Shown here: positions 8,880 to 17,236 of the stretch, one piece after another
Layout: the number at the start of each line of letters is the position of its first letter
Position numbering within the stretch: position 1 is the stretch's first letter
NCBI GenBank assembly: GCA_964652775.1
Contig: CAZZAM010000018.1
Location: 1-64,000 of the forward strand
DNA length: 64,000 nucleotides
Reading direction: 5' to 3'
DNA from: UBA11346 sp038060575
GTDB lineage: Bacteria; Planctomycetota; UBA11346
Program-made: the position numbers and the translations under genes
The notes under the pieces: generated by a model
What the model was told of the DNA's origin: nothing
Database searches by the model: none
The model's input: the letters and a program-made list of their open reading frames with translations, nothing else

Positions 8880-9506
8880 ATGAGCACGGTCTCCGTCGTC
8901 GATTATGGACTCGGTAATCTCCACAGCGTGATCAAGGCGCTGCATCATCTCGGTGCCACCGTCACGGTGGCGGAAGACGCCGCCACCGTCCTTGCTGCAG
9001 AGCGTCTGGTCGTTCCCGGTGTCGGTGCCTTTGCCGACGGCATGACTGGTCTCACCAATCGCGGCCAAGTCCTGGCATTACGTGCGGTCGCTGCGCGTGG
9101 CACGCCGATCGCCGGCATCTGCCTCGGCGCACAACTATTGCTCGCACGCGGCGAAGAGTTCGGATCGCACACTGGCCTCGGCATTGTGCCCGGCACCGTA
9201 CGGATGATTCCCCGTGATGGCGTGAAGATTCCTCATGTCGGCTGGAACCGCATCGAACCGCACGTCAGTTGGACGGGCAGTCCGCTCGCCACCACTGCGC
9301 CGGGCACCTGGGCCTACTTCGTCCACAGCTATCAAATGATGCCCGATGATTCGGCTGACATTCTCGCCGTGACCAAACACGGCACGCACACTCTCACTGC
9401 CGCTGTGCGGCACGGCCGGGTTACCGGCTTCCAATTCCACCCCGAGAAGAGCGGGCCAGCCGGCCTGGCGATGCTCGCTGCCTTCCTCGCGGAGCCTACC
9501 CCATGA
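8880..9506 (+). CDS. HisH-like glutamine amidotransferase for acetamidino sugar synthesis
   Basis: Class I glutaminase of 208 aa that releases ammonia from glutamine for its HisF-like partner. VVDYGLGNLHS opens the protein, GVGAF follows, the nucleophile Cys is in GICLGAQLLL, and the catalytic His-Glu pair is in FQFHPEKSG near the C-terminus. It ends in an ATGA overlap with the sugar amidotransferase (ATG 9503). As with the HisF homologue, context argues for acetamidino sugar formation and against histidine biosynthesis. Confidence 0.92.
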   Translation: MSTVSVVDYGLGNLHSVIKALHHLGATVTVAEDAATVLAAERLVVPGVGAFADGMTGLTNRGQVLALRAVAARGTPIAGICLGAQLLLARGEEFGSHTGLGIVPGTVRMIPRDGVKIPHVGWNRIEPHVSWTGSPLATTAPGTWAYFVHSYQMMPDDSADILAVTKHGTHTLTAAVRHGRVTGFQFHPEKSGPAGLAMLAAFLAEPTP

Positions 9507-10843
9507 GCGATCCCTACGCCCCCAACGCTGACCTCTCCAAGGTCGAAACTTTTTTCGGTTTGCCGAGCGAGGTGCAGTTCTGCACCCGCTGCGTGATCTC
9601 GAATCAGCGCCCGAACAGCGCAGTCGAGTTCAAGCACACGCGCGCAACCAAGAAAGACACCATCCACTTCGACGCAGAAGGCGTCTGCGATGCATGCCGG
9701 GTCGCCGAAGCGAAGAACAAGAAAGTTGACTGGGCCAAGCGCGAACGCGACCTGCGCGACCTGTGCGACAAGTATCGTCGCAGCGATGGTGGTTATGACT
9801 GCCTCGTTCCCGGATCAGGCGGCAAAGACAGTTTCTTCCAGGCGCATCAGCTCAAATACAAGTACGGGATGCATCCGCTCACCTGCACGTGGGCGCCGCA
9901 CATGTACACCGATTGGGGCTGGAAGAATCACCAGGCTTGGATCCACGCTGGCTTCGATAACTACTTGATGACACCGAATGGCCGGGTGCATCGCTTGGTT
10001 ACGCGTCTCGCGGTGGACAATCTCTTCCATCCCTTCCAGCCGTTCATGCTCGGGCAAAAATTCCTCGCGCCGAAGCTGGCCTCACTGTTCAATATTCCGC
10101 TGGTGTTCTACGGTGAAAACGAAGCCGAGTACGGCAACCCCATCGCTGACACCGCATCGGCCCAGCGCGATTTCCGCTACTACGCAACCAGCGATCCGGC
10201 CGAGGTGTTCTTCGGTGGAACCTCAGTGAAAGATCTGACCGAACTGTACGGCCTCGATCGCAATGACCTCGAACCGTACATGCCGACCGATCCCGGCATC
10301 CTCCAGCAGAAGGGCATTCAGGTTCACTACCTGGGCCATTACCTGCGCTGGCATCCGCAGGGTGCGTACTATTACGCGGTCGAGAACGGTGGCTTCGAAG
10401 CAAGTCCCGAGCGAACGCCCGGCACCTACAGTAAGTACAACTCGATCGATGACTGCATCGACGATCTGCATTACTGGACGACCAACGTGAAGTTCGGCAT
10501 CGGTCGCGCGACCTACGACGCCTCGCAGGAAATCCGCAGTGGCGAGATCACCCGCGAGGAAGGCATCGCGCTGATCAAACGCTTTGACGGCGAATGGCCG
10601 GCGCGCTTTGAAAATGAATTGATGCACTACCTCTCGATCCCAGCTAAAGAATTCCCGGTCGCATCCAAGCGCTTCGCCCAGCCGACGATGACCAAGGAAT
10701 CCTTCATCAAGCTGGCCGACAGTTTCCGCAGTCCGCATCTGTGGATGCGCGTCGATGGACAGTGGAAACTGCGTCACACGATCTGGCAGGAAGCCGAACG
10801 CATCCAGTTGCAACAGCAGGGGAAGAACCGGGAAACTGCATGA
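9503..10843 (+). CDS. N-acetyl sugar amidotransferase (WbpG/PseA family)
   Basis: Predicted to convert an N-acetyl group of the sugar into an acetamidino group, using ATP activation and ammonia from the HisH/HisF pair. The 446-aa protein has a PP-loop LVPGSGGKDS, cysteines CTRC near the N-terminus and CDAC in GVCDACRVAE that look like a zinc site, plus NIPLVFYGENEAEYGN, characteristic of the family. Length matches PseA/WbpG-like enzymes with an extended C-terminus. The gene overlaps hisH by four bases and the downstream acetyltransferase by four bases. Together these predict a 5- or 7-acetamidino nonulosonic acid on the cell surface. Confidence 0.93.
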   Translation: MSDPYAPNADLSKVETFFGLPSEVQFCTRCVISNQRPNSAVEFKHTRATKKDTIHFDAEGVCDACRVAEAKNKKVDWAKRERDLRDLCDKYRRSDGGYDCLVPGSGGKDSFFQAHQLKYKYGMHPLTCTWAPHMYTDWGWKNHQAWIHAGFDNYLMTPNGRVHRLVTRLAVDNLFHPFQPFMLGQKFLAPKLASLFNIPLVFYGENEAEYGNPIADTASAQRDFRYYATSDPAEVFFGGTSVKDLTELYGLDRNDLEPYMPTDPGILQQKGIQVHYLGHYLRWHPQGAYYYAVENGGFEASPERTPGTYSKYNSIDDCIDDLHYWTTNVKFGIGRATYDASQEIRSGEITREEGIALIKRFDGEWPARFENELMHYLSIPAKEFPVASKRFAQPTMTKESFIKLADSFRSPHLWMRVDGQWKLRHTIWQEAERIQLQQQGKNRETA

Positions 10844-11454
10844 GTGCCGCGATCGCCATGCTTGGCGGCGGCGAGCAGGCGCGAGTTATCGCTGAGGCCG
10901 CGACGCTCAGCGGACTCCGTGTCCTTGGCGCGATTGACGACACCTCGCAGGCCGGCCTGACCCATTTGGGCAAGGACCAGGATCTTGCTGACAACCAATC
11001 CCTACGCGATTCCTGCGGCTGGATCATTGCAATCGGCAACAACGCCTCGCGCCAACGGGTCGCTACGCACTGGGCAGGTCGCCTGCGCTTTATCTCGGTG
11101 GTGCATCACCGGGCATGGATCAGTCCATCGGCCCATATCGGTGTTGGTGTATTTGTCGGTCCAGGAGCAATCATCCACAATGGCGCGATTATCGGCGACC
11201 ACACCATCATCAACAGCAGTTCAGTCATCGAGCATGATGCCCATATCGGTGACGGCGTGCATATCGCACCCGGCGCGGTCCTTGGTGGCGGAGTCCACAT
11301 CGGATCTGGCGTGCTGGTCGGTATCGGTGCGCGAATTCGCGATCATCGCTCGATCGGAACCGCAGCGGTCATCGGCATGGGCGCGGTGGTAATCAGCGAT
11401 GTTGCCGGCGGCGTCACCATGCTGGGCAATCCAGCGCGCGAGCGGAAGTCGTGA
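10840..11454 (+). CDS. Sugar O/N-acetyltransferase, NeuD/PglD family
   Basis: A 204-aa acetyltransferase with an N-terminal Rossmann-like sugar-binding part (AIAMLGGGEQARVIAEAA) and a C-terminal left-handed beta-helix of hexapeptide repeats such as ISPSAHIGVGVFVGPGAIIH and IGDGVHIAPGAVLGGGVHIG. PglD-like members acetylate the 4-amino group of bacillosamine-type sugars. Here it most likely N-acetylates the aminotransferase product, giving the 2,4-diacetamido sugar. ATGA overlap with the upstream amidotransferase fixes the start at 10840. An F1 hairpin follows. Confidence 0.88.
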   Translation: MSAAIAMLGGGEQARVIAEAATLSGLRVLGAIDDTSQAGLTHLGKDQDLADNQSLRDSCGWIIAIGNNASRQRVATHWAGRLRFISVVHHRAWISPSAHIGVGVFVGPGAIIHNGAIIGDHTIINSSSVIEHDAHIGDGVHIAPGAVLGGGVHIGSGVLVGIGARIRDHRSIGTAAVIGMGAVVISDVAGGVTMLGNPARERKS

Positions 11455-11462
11455 ACCACATC

Positions 11463-11595
11463 CAAGGCAACCGCAGAGGCGCAGAGGCCGCGGAGATCGC
11501 AGAGGAGCGACTGTCTCGCGGCACACTCGCCATCAACACGCGGTTCCCAACTATTTTTCCCCTCTGCGCCCTCTGCGCCTCTGCGGTTGCCTTGG
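11463..11595. repeat. F1 phrase hairpin, copy 4
   Basis: Inverted arms CAAGGCAACCGCAGAGGCGC and GCGCCTCTGCGGTTGCCTTG lie between the acetyltransferase and the NeuA-NeuB fusion. The core and outer boxes are not recognisable. The open frame running through it into the next gene is translated repeat and was trimmed. Confidence 0.87.
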
Positions 11596-11614
11596 TCGAT
11601 ATTGGTATCGCGCC

Positions 11615-13354
11615 ATGAACCGCGTCCTCGCCCTGGTCACCGCGCGTGGCGGATCAAAGGGCTTCCCCGGCAAAAACGTCGCACGGCTTGCTGGACGTCC
11701 ATTAGTCGCCTGGGCGCATCTCATCCTCGACCGCTTGCGGCGTACCCATCCGGAGCTGTTGCTGCACTTGTCAACCGACAGCGCAGAGATTGCCGCTGCT
11801 TGGCCCGAGCGCGATCGCCCACGGCGCCTACGCCCAGCGAACCTTGCCGGAGATCACGCAACGTCGCTCGACGTCGTACTGCACGAACTCGATGCCGCAG
11901 CCGCCGAGGGGAAACCGTGCGCTGCCGTGCTGCTGTTGCAGCCCACATCACCGCTGCTGACCGCTGACGATCTCGACCCCCTGCTGAACGCTCTCGCTAA
12001 CGGAAAACCATCGGCAGCCGTGGTCACGAACGCTCCGCATCCTCCGCAGTGGTCACTCGGCATCGCGGCCGATGGAACTGCACACCAACTCGATCCAGCC
12101 AACGCTGATCGCCGACGTCAGGATCTGCCAGCAGCTTATCTTCCCTGTGGTGCGTGGGCAGTGCGCGCTGATCGTCTCCGCGACAGCCGAGCATTCATCG
12201 TCCCCGGCGAAACGGTGCTGCATGTGATTCCCACGAGCCGGGCCGTCGATATTGATGCGCCTGCTGATCTCGCCATTGCTCACGCGCTATTGGCCGAACG
12301 TCATCGCGAAAGGCCTTTCACGCTCGGATCGCGCCGTGTTGGTGGTGGAGCGCCATGCCTACTTATCGCTGAAGCTGGCGTAAATCACGACGGCGATCCC
12401 GCCAAGGCGATCGCTCTGGTCCGCGCTGCAGCGGGCGCCGGTGCTGACGCGGTCAAATTTCAGGCTTTCCGCACCGATGCCTTGGTGACCGCGCACGCCA
12501 ACAAGGCGTCGTATCAGCAATCCACCACGGGAGCTGGCGATCAAGCATCGATGCTGCGTAAGCTGGAACTCAACGAGTCGCATTTCCGTGCTCTCAAAGA
12601 CGAATCCGAACGACTAGGCCTCGTTTTCCTCTGCACGCCATTCGACGACGAGAGCGCCGACATGTTGCGCCGCATCGGCGTGCATGGTTTCAAACTCGGC
12701 AGCGGCGAACTCACCAATCATCCGCTGCTCGCCCGGCTCGCTGGTTGGGGCCTGCCGCTGATCGTCTCAACCGGCATGTCGACGCTTGATGAAGTCGAAG
12801 ATGCCGCAACCCGTATCAGCAGCGCTGGTGATCCACCAACCGCGTGGCTGCACTGCGTCAGCCAATACCCGGCGCCCGAAGCACAAAGCAATCTCCGCGC
12901 GATGGATTCGCTGCGCCTCTCACTTGGTGGACCGGTCGGCATGAGCGATCATAGTCCCGGTCATGCGGTGACGCTGGCTGCAGTTGCGCGCGGTGCCCAA
13001 GTCATCGAAAAACATCTGACGCTTGATCGCATGGCACCTGGCCCTGACCACGCTGCCTCGATTGAACCAGGTGCATTAAGCGAATTGGTCCGCCAAGTCC
13101 GCTTGATTGAATCAGCGCTGGGTGATGGCATCAAACAACCAGCCGCGTGCGAACTCGACACCATGGCAGTTGCACGTCGTTCGCTGGTCGCTGTCCGAGA
13201 TCTGCCCACCGGTCATCGCCTGACCGCCAGCGATCTGACATCCAAGCGTCCGGCGGGCGGCATTCCGCCCAGCGATCTCGCTGCCGTTCTCGGCCGCACG
13301 CTCGCACGGCCACTGCGTACCGACGCCGCTCTCGGCTGGAGCGATCTCGCATGA
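11615..13354 (+). CDS. Fused CMP-nonulosonate cytidylyltransferase / nonulosonate synthase (NeuA-NeuB, LegF-LegI type)
   Basis: One 579-aa protein carries two normally separate pathway enzymes. Residues about 1-232 are a NeuA-type cytidylyltransferase (LALVTARGGSKGFPGKNVAR, then LLQPTSPLLTADD). Residues about 240-500 are a NeuB/LegI synthase that condenses a ManNAc-type sugar with PEP (LIAEAGVNHDGD, DAVKFQAF, FKLGSGELTNHPLL, STGMSTLDEV, GMSDHSPGH, VIEKHLTLDR). The C-terminal 70 residues resemble the SAF/antifreeze-like domain (VARRSLVAVRDLPTGHRLT). There is no stop or frameshift between the parts, and the linker is short. ATG 11615 (MNRVLALV) was chosen because upstream sequence is F1 repeat. 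The TGA overlaps the next ATG. Confidence 0.93.
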   Translation: MNRVLALVTARGGSKGFPGKNVARLAGRPLVAWAHLILDRLRRTHPELLLHLSTDSAEIAAAWPERDRPRRLRPANLAGDHATSLDVVLHELDAAAAEGKPCAAVLLLQPTSPLLTADDLDPLLNALANGKPSAAVVTNAPHPPQWSLGIAADGTAHQLDPANADRRRQDLPAAYLPCGAWAVRADRLRDSRAFIVPGETVLHVIPTSRAVDIDAPADLAIAHALLAERHRERPFTLGSRRVGGGAPCLLIAEAGVNHDGDPAKAIALVRAAAGAGADAVKFQAFRTDALVTAHANKASYQQSTTGAGDQASMLRKLELNESHFRALKDESERLGLVFLCTPFDDESADMLRRIGVHGFKLGSGELTNHPLLARLAGWGLPLIVSTGMSTLDEVEDAATRISSAGDPPTAWLHCVSQYPAPEAQSNLRAMDSLRLSLGGPVGMSDHSPGHAVTLAAVARGAQVIEKHLTLDRMAPGPDHAASIEPGALSELVRQVRLIESALGDGIKQPAACELDTMAVARRSLVAVRDLPTGHRLTASDLTSKRPAGGIPPSDLAAVLGRTLARPLRTDAALGWSDLA

Positions 13355-14505
13355 TCGTCGCCGTCCACAGCGCAGGCCGACAGGATTGGGGCATTCTCCG
13401 GCCCGTATGCGCCGCCATCAGCGCACGTCCGGGCCTGCAACTGTGTCTGATCGCGGGTGGCATGCATGCACGCGACGGACAAAAGCCACATGATCTTGAT
13501 GGCACGCCGATAGCCGCTTGGCTCGACGATTTGCCACGTGGTGATGATGACGCTGCGATCGCCGCTGCGGCCGCTCGCACAAGTACAGCACTCGCTGATC
13601 AGCTACCACGTCTTGCTGCCGATTGCCTAGTGCTCGCCGGCGATCGCACAGAAACGCTAGCCGCCGCGACGACCGCTATCTGTCTACGTCTGCCGGTTGT
13701 TCACCTGCACGGCGGTGAAACCACGTTGGGCGCGATTGATGATCGCTGCCGTCATGCGATCAGCCGACTTGCCGCGCTCCACGCCGTCGCGCATCCGTCC
13801 TTCGCACAACGCCTACGCTTGTGGGGAGAACCCAGCGATCGCATCATCGTCAGCGGTGCGCCAGCGCTCGACACGTTGCTGCATGCCCAGCTACCGAACG
13901 CTGACGCTCTGGCGAATGACCTTGGCCGTAAACTCGGTAAACCACTCGTCCTGTTAACCCACCATCCAGCAACCCTGGGCGTCGATCCACGCCTTGAGAT
14001 CGCAGCTGTCCTTGCCGGTCTTGCAACGGCCCTGACCAATGCGCCCGACGCGATGGTCGTCGCCACGCGACCAAATACCGATGTCGGTGGTCAAGCCGTG
14101 CAGGCAACGCTGCAGGCCGCAGCTCAGCGCGACAAACGCATCGTGATGGCGAATGACCTCGGCAGTCTGCGGTGGTGGGGACTGATGGCACACGCAGATT
14201 GCATGCTCGGCAATTCGTCGAGCGGACTGCTGGAAGCACCATCCTTCGCACTACCGGTGGTCAACGTCGGCGACCGTCAACGCGGACGACTCCGACTCGA
14301 CAATATCATCGACTGCCCTGCTGATGCGACGGCGATTGCTGCCGGTATCAGCGCTGCTCTCGCCCGCTCTGCCACTCAACCACGTCCACGATCAGCGCAG
14401 GCAACAGCTCTCGGCAATGGCAATGCTGCCGCTACCATCGTGCAGGCCATCGCTGCACTTGCTGCGATGCCGCCGGATCAACGCATGCGTAAGGAGGTAC
14501 TGTGA
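13351..14505 (+). CDS. legG: UDP/GDP-N-acetylglucosamine 2-epimerase, hydrolysing (NeuC/LegG type)
   Basis: Inverts C2 and releases the nucleotide to give the free ManNAc-type sugar that the synthase condenses with PEP. The 384-aa protein starts MIVAVHSAGRQDWGILRP, has VHLHGGETTLGAIDDRCRHA (substrate loop with conserved Asp/His), a nucleotide-binding segment around VLLTHHPATLG and the C-terminal LGNSSSGLLEAPSFALPVVN motif typical of this family. The start overlaps the previous stop (ATGA). Presence of this enzyme and absence of a PseG-type hydrolase favour legionaminic over pseudaminic acid. Confidence 0.9.
   Translation: MIVAVHSAGRQDWGILRPVCAAISARPGLQLCLIAGGMHARDGQKPHDLDGTPIAAWLDDLPRGDDDAAIAAAAARTSTALADQLPRLAADCLVLAGDRTETLAAATTAICLRLPVVHLHGGETTLGAIDDRCRHAISRLAALHAVAHPSFAQRLRLWGEPSDRIIVSGAPALDTLLHAQLPNADALANDLGRKLGKPLVLLTHHPATLGVDPRLEIAAVLAGLATALTNAPDAMVVATRPNTDVGGQAVQATLQAAAQRDKRIVMANDLGSLRWWGLMAHADCMLGNSSSGLLEAPSFALPVVNVGDRQRGRLRLDNIIDCPADATAIAAGISAALARSATQPRPRSAQATALGNGNAAATIVQAIAALAAMPPDQRMRKEVL
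14491..14498 (+). promoter_or_regulatory. Strong Shine-Dalgarno sequence before a GTG start
   Basis: AAGGAGGT lies four bases before the GTG at 14502 and inside the end of the upstream epimerase gene. It supports the GTG as start despite the overlap with TGA 14503-14505. Confidence 0.75.
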
Positions 14506-15557
14506 GCCGTACGAGAATCCCCGCCGCGACCATCGACGATCTCGTGGTTGCTCCTAATACGACCATGCTAGAGGTGATGCGCGTCATCGACCGCACCGGC
14601 CTGGAAGTTGCCCTGGTTTGCGGCGCTGCGAACAAGTTGCAGGCGGTTGTCACTGACGGCGATCTCCGGCGCGCCATTCTTGCTGGGAAACCGCTGACCA
14701 CGCCGATCAATGAGATCGGCAATCGCCAGTTCACCTCGGCTTTGCCGAGTATGGATCGCAGCGATGCGCTTGCTTTGATGATCGAGCGCAGCTTCAAGTG
14801 TCTCCCGATTGTTGATGCAAACGGCGTCCTCACCGATCTGCATACGTTGAACGGCACGCTGATCGGCACGCGCTGCGATAGTTGGGCCGTGGTGATGGCC
14901 GGCGGTAAAGGCGAACGCCTTGGCGAGCTGACTGCCGGAACGCCGAAACCGATGCTGCCGATTGGCGATCGGCCGATTCTGGAGCATATTGTTGAACGCC
15001 TCGTTTCGCACGGTATTCGCCGCATATTTCTCTCGGTGAACCACTACGGAAAAATGATCGAAGATTACTTTGGCGATGGTCGCCGGTGGATGTGTAAGAT
15101 CGAATACCTGTGGGAAGATAAGCCGCTCGGAACCGGCGGTGCGCTGGCGCTACTGCCATCAGCACCAACCGCCCCGGTCGTGGTGATGAATGGCGATTTG
15201 ATGACCTCCATCAACATCACCAATCTACTCAAGTTCCACCGCGCCGGAGAGTTTGCTCTGACCATTGCTCTGCGTGAGCACAAGATCCAAGTTCCGTTTG
15301 GTGTTGCCGAGGTGGAAGGCGCACGCATCTCGCGTCTGGTCGAGAAGCCCAGCCTCAACTACCGCATCAACGCCGGCATCTACGTGGTCGGCCTCGAGGC
15401 GTTGAAAATGGTTCCCACGGGAAAAATGTATCCGATCACGGAGTTGGCCGATGAGCTGATTAAGAAGAAGATGGGCGTCGGCGCCTACCACATGCAGGAA
15501 AGCTGGAACGACATCGGCTTGCCCGAGGAATTCGCCCGCGCGCAACGCCATCCGTGA
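14502..15557 (+). CDS. ptmE: CBS-domain nucleotidyltransferase, PtmE-like
   Basis: The 351-aa protein has two N-terminal CBS motifs (residues about 5-120) followed by a NTP-transferase domain (VVMAGGKGERLGELTAGTPKPMLPIG, then LGTGGALALLP, VVMNGDLMT, WNDIGLPEEF). Campylobacter PtmE has the same order and makes GDP-glucosamine from glucosamine-1-phosphate for the GDP-linked legionaminic pathway. Here it suggests the same entry route. A GTG start with AAGGAGGT overlaps the epimerase stop. It is the last gene of the operon and faces an F1 hairpin and a convergent gene. Confidence 0.88.
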   Translation: MSRTRIPAATIDDLVVAPNTTMLEVMRVIDRTGLEVALVCGAANKLQAVVTDGDLRRAILAGKPLTTPINEIGNRQFTSALPSMDRSDALALMIERSFKCLPIVDANGVLTDLHTLNGTLIGTRCDSWAVVMAGGKGERLGELTAGTPKPMLPIGDRPILEHIVERLVSHGIRRIFLSVNHYGKMIEDYFGDGRRWMCKIEYLWEDKPLGTGGALALLPSAPTAPVVVMNGDLMTSINITNLLKFHRAGEFALTIALREHKIQVPFGVAEVEGARISRLVEKPSLNYRINAGIYVVGLEALKMVPTGKMYPITELADELIKKKMGVGAYHMQESWNDIGLPEEFARAQRHP

Positions 15558-15560
15558 TTC

Positions 15561-15764
15561 AGCCTAAACGCGGCGTTTGAAAAACTTCAAGGCAACCGCA
15601 GAGGCGCAGAGGCCGCTGAGATCGCAGAGGAGAGCTTGATGGGATTGTCATGCTGCGGGTGTTCGGCACAGGAAACAGCCGTGTATTCTAACCAAATCCC
15701 TCTGCGACCTCTGCGTACCTCTGCGCCTCAGCGGTTGCCTTGAAAAGAGTAATCTAGGTTCAGC
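15561..15764. repeat. F1 phrase hairpin, copy 5, with both outer boxes
   Basis: Left box AGCCTAAACGCGGCGTTTGA (15561-15580) begins three bases after the ptmE stop. Arms run 15588-15742, with an apical core TCATGCTGCGGGTGTT at 15648-15663 and the right box TCTAGGTTCAGC at 15753-15764. It fills the convergent junction between ptmE and the minus-strand gene ending at 15781. The left box resembles that of the F4 element at 34229. Confidence 0.88.
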
Positions 15765-15780
15765 GGAGTTAGCAGTCTTC

Positions 15781-16140
15781 CTATCTGACCTTCTGCTGCG
15801 TCTTGAACAGATAGCCAAACTCTGTTTTTTTCTTCGTTGAGACGAACCGATAGAAGATGAAATCGTAGCCAACATAACTTGGATGTTCGTAGCCCTGAGA
15901 CTGACCGTTGACCGCAAACGTGATGCCGTCTTGGCTGCGTTGCACATCGACGATGACTGCAGGCCACTCGGGTGAGAATCGTCCCATGTGCGTATAACCG
16001 TGCGCCTTCAATAACTGCTCGAGCGCAGCTTCGCTGGCGATCGCTTCTCCGCTCTGCGGCAGCGCAGGCCCCCGGTTTGATATGAGATGGACCGTGATCG
16101 CCACGGCTATTCCGACAACGATGAGGAGTATAAATTTCAT
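15781..16140 (-). CDS. Hypothetical protein with N-terminal membrane anchor or signal
   Basis: The 119-aa protein has one hydrophobic segment (residues 2-20, FILLIVVGIAVAITVHLI) and a soluble remainder with aromatic and charged residues (YVGYDFIFYRFVSTKKK). I do not recognise a family. The start codon overlaps the stop of the upstream small membrane protein by four bases (ATGA), so both are surely co-transcribed. The gene is the last of a run of four small membrane-associated genes. Confidence 0.75.
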   Translation of the reverse strand: MKFILLIVVGIAVAITVHLISNRGPALPQSGEAIASEAALEQLLKAHGYTHMGRFSPEWPAVIVDVQRSQDGITFAVNGQSQGYEHPSYVGYDFIFYRFVSTKKKTEFGYLFKTQQKVR

Positions 16141-16505
16141 GGGTGATCCCGTTCATCGATCATGAAAAACGACGTCTTCACCATGATCACGGTCAAGAAC
16201 ACCAGCATGCCAACGGCCATGCCTCCCGGATCCGTTGGGATGCGCACGCCACAATATCCGAAAAGCACGACACTGATGAGGATAACCGCGATGGCATCAA
16301 TCGAGAAATCCAACCAATCGCCCGGCAACCGCATGAGGCTGCGTCCCAGCCAAGTGACGTAGTCGCCGAGAATAAATCCGCTGATCGCTCCGAGAACGAC
16401 GGCGTTCTTCGACAAATTGAACACGAGATAGATGGCGATGATCAACCCGTAGCCGACGCTGCGATAGATGTATTCCACTTTCCGTTCGAGCGGGATCTTC
16501 CTCAT
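16137..16505 (-). CDS. Small multi-spanning membrane protein, unknown
   Basis: A 122-aa protein with about three to four hydrophobic segments, including VGYGLIIAIYLVFNL, NAVVLGAISGFILGDYVTWL, LDFSIDAIAVILISVVLFGY and GMAVGMLVFLTVIMVKTSFF. No catalytic motif is visible and I do not recognise the family. It is coupled to the downstream gene by a four-base overlap. Neighbouring genes on both sides are also short membrane proteins, so a small envelope complex is possible. Confidence 0.75.
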   Translation of the reverse strand: MRKIPLERKVEYIYRSVGYGLIIAIYLVFNLSKNAVVLGAISGFILGDYVTWLGRSLMRLPGDWLDFSIDAIAVILISVVLFGYCGVRIPTDPGGMAVGMLVFLTVIMVKTSFFMIDERDHP

Positions 16506-16528
16506 TGGATCACCTGGCCGGCATGCTC

Positions 16529-16852
16529 CTACTCTGCTTCCTTATCCCTGGGAATCAGTCCGGTTCGGTTGATCGCCATGAGCATGCCGAGAATGATCAC
16601 GAAAATCGGTAGCTCTTTCTCCATGCTCACAATCCCGTTGTAGCGCAACACTGACATGCCTGAACCAATGATCAGCAGGGAACCAAAGATGAAGGTGGTG
16701 CGATTCACACCAAAATACACCAGCAGGGTGACACCGGCACACAGCAAGCCAACCGTCCACAGCATCCGGCCAACATCGAACATCTTCATCTCTGCGAGTA
16801 AAAAACAGATGCCGAACACGACGACAATGGCCGGGACGAGGAACTTCTTCAT
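16529..16852 (-). CDS. Small four-helix membrane protein, LiaI/DUF5668-like
   Basis: A 107-aa protein with four hydrophobic stretches: FLVPAIVVVFGICFLLA, MLWTVGLLCAGVTLLVYFGV, FIFGSLLIIGSGMSVL and LPIFVIILGMLMAI. The layout resembles LiaI/LiaF-type transmembrane modules, but this is a shape match only. ATG 16852 (MKKFLVPA) is preferred to the TTG four codons upstream, as it gives a Lys-rich start before the first helix. It ends 23 bases before the next gene. Confidence 0.7.
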   Translation of the reverse strand: MKKFLVPAIVVVFGICFLLAEMKMFDVGRMLWTVGLLCAGVTLLVYFGVNRTTFIFGSLLIIGSGMSVLRYNGIVSMEKELPIFVIILGMLMAINRTGLIPRDKEAE

Positions 16853-16918
16853 AGGTTGATTCAATCGTAAACTGTCACACGGTCAACTGGTTCATGAGGA
16901 TTCATATCCTCATGAATC

Positions 16919-17179
16919 TCATTCCGCCTTGGGTTTTTTCTGTTGTCGCACGACATATTGTTGGAGACACAGCGCAACCATGACCGCCAAAGTTAGCCAA
17001 CCGATCACAGGCAACAACATCCTCGTCCAGTAAAATAATGGTCTTAGACATTCGCAGTAATATATAAAAACATCAATCCAACCAAGCCGAAGCAGTAAAT
17101 GAGCACAATGATCATCTAAAAACAGAGCCGTGACTACACATGCCCACAGAACAACCAGCGTGATTCCTATATAAAGCAT
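16919..17179 (-). CDS. Small membrane protein, two helices, unknown
   Basis: An 86-aa protein with hydrophobic segments at residues 2-20 (LYIGITLVVLWACVVTALFL) and about 52-72 (MLLPVIGWLTLAVMVALCL), and a basic C-terminus RQQKKPKAE. The reading frame is locally more AT-rich than the neighbours. No family is recognised. Same strand as and close to the other small membrane genes. Confidence 0.6.
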   Translation of the reverse strand: MLYIGITLVVLWACVVTALFLDDHCAHLLLRLGWIDVFIYYCECLRPLFYWTRMLLPVIGWLTLAVMVALCLQQYVVRQQKKPKAE

Positions 17180-17236
17180 ATCCCGCTCCAGAACGTGCGC
17201 GTCATGATCGCGCTGTGATCAAGCTCCTGCAACAGG

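Noticed and set aside
7943..9506. Histidine biosynthesis genes hisF and hisH
   Set aside because: No other his genes are present, and the pair is interleaved with a sugar amidotransferase and nonulosonate genes, so the acetamidino role is better supported.
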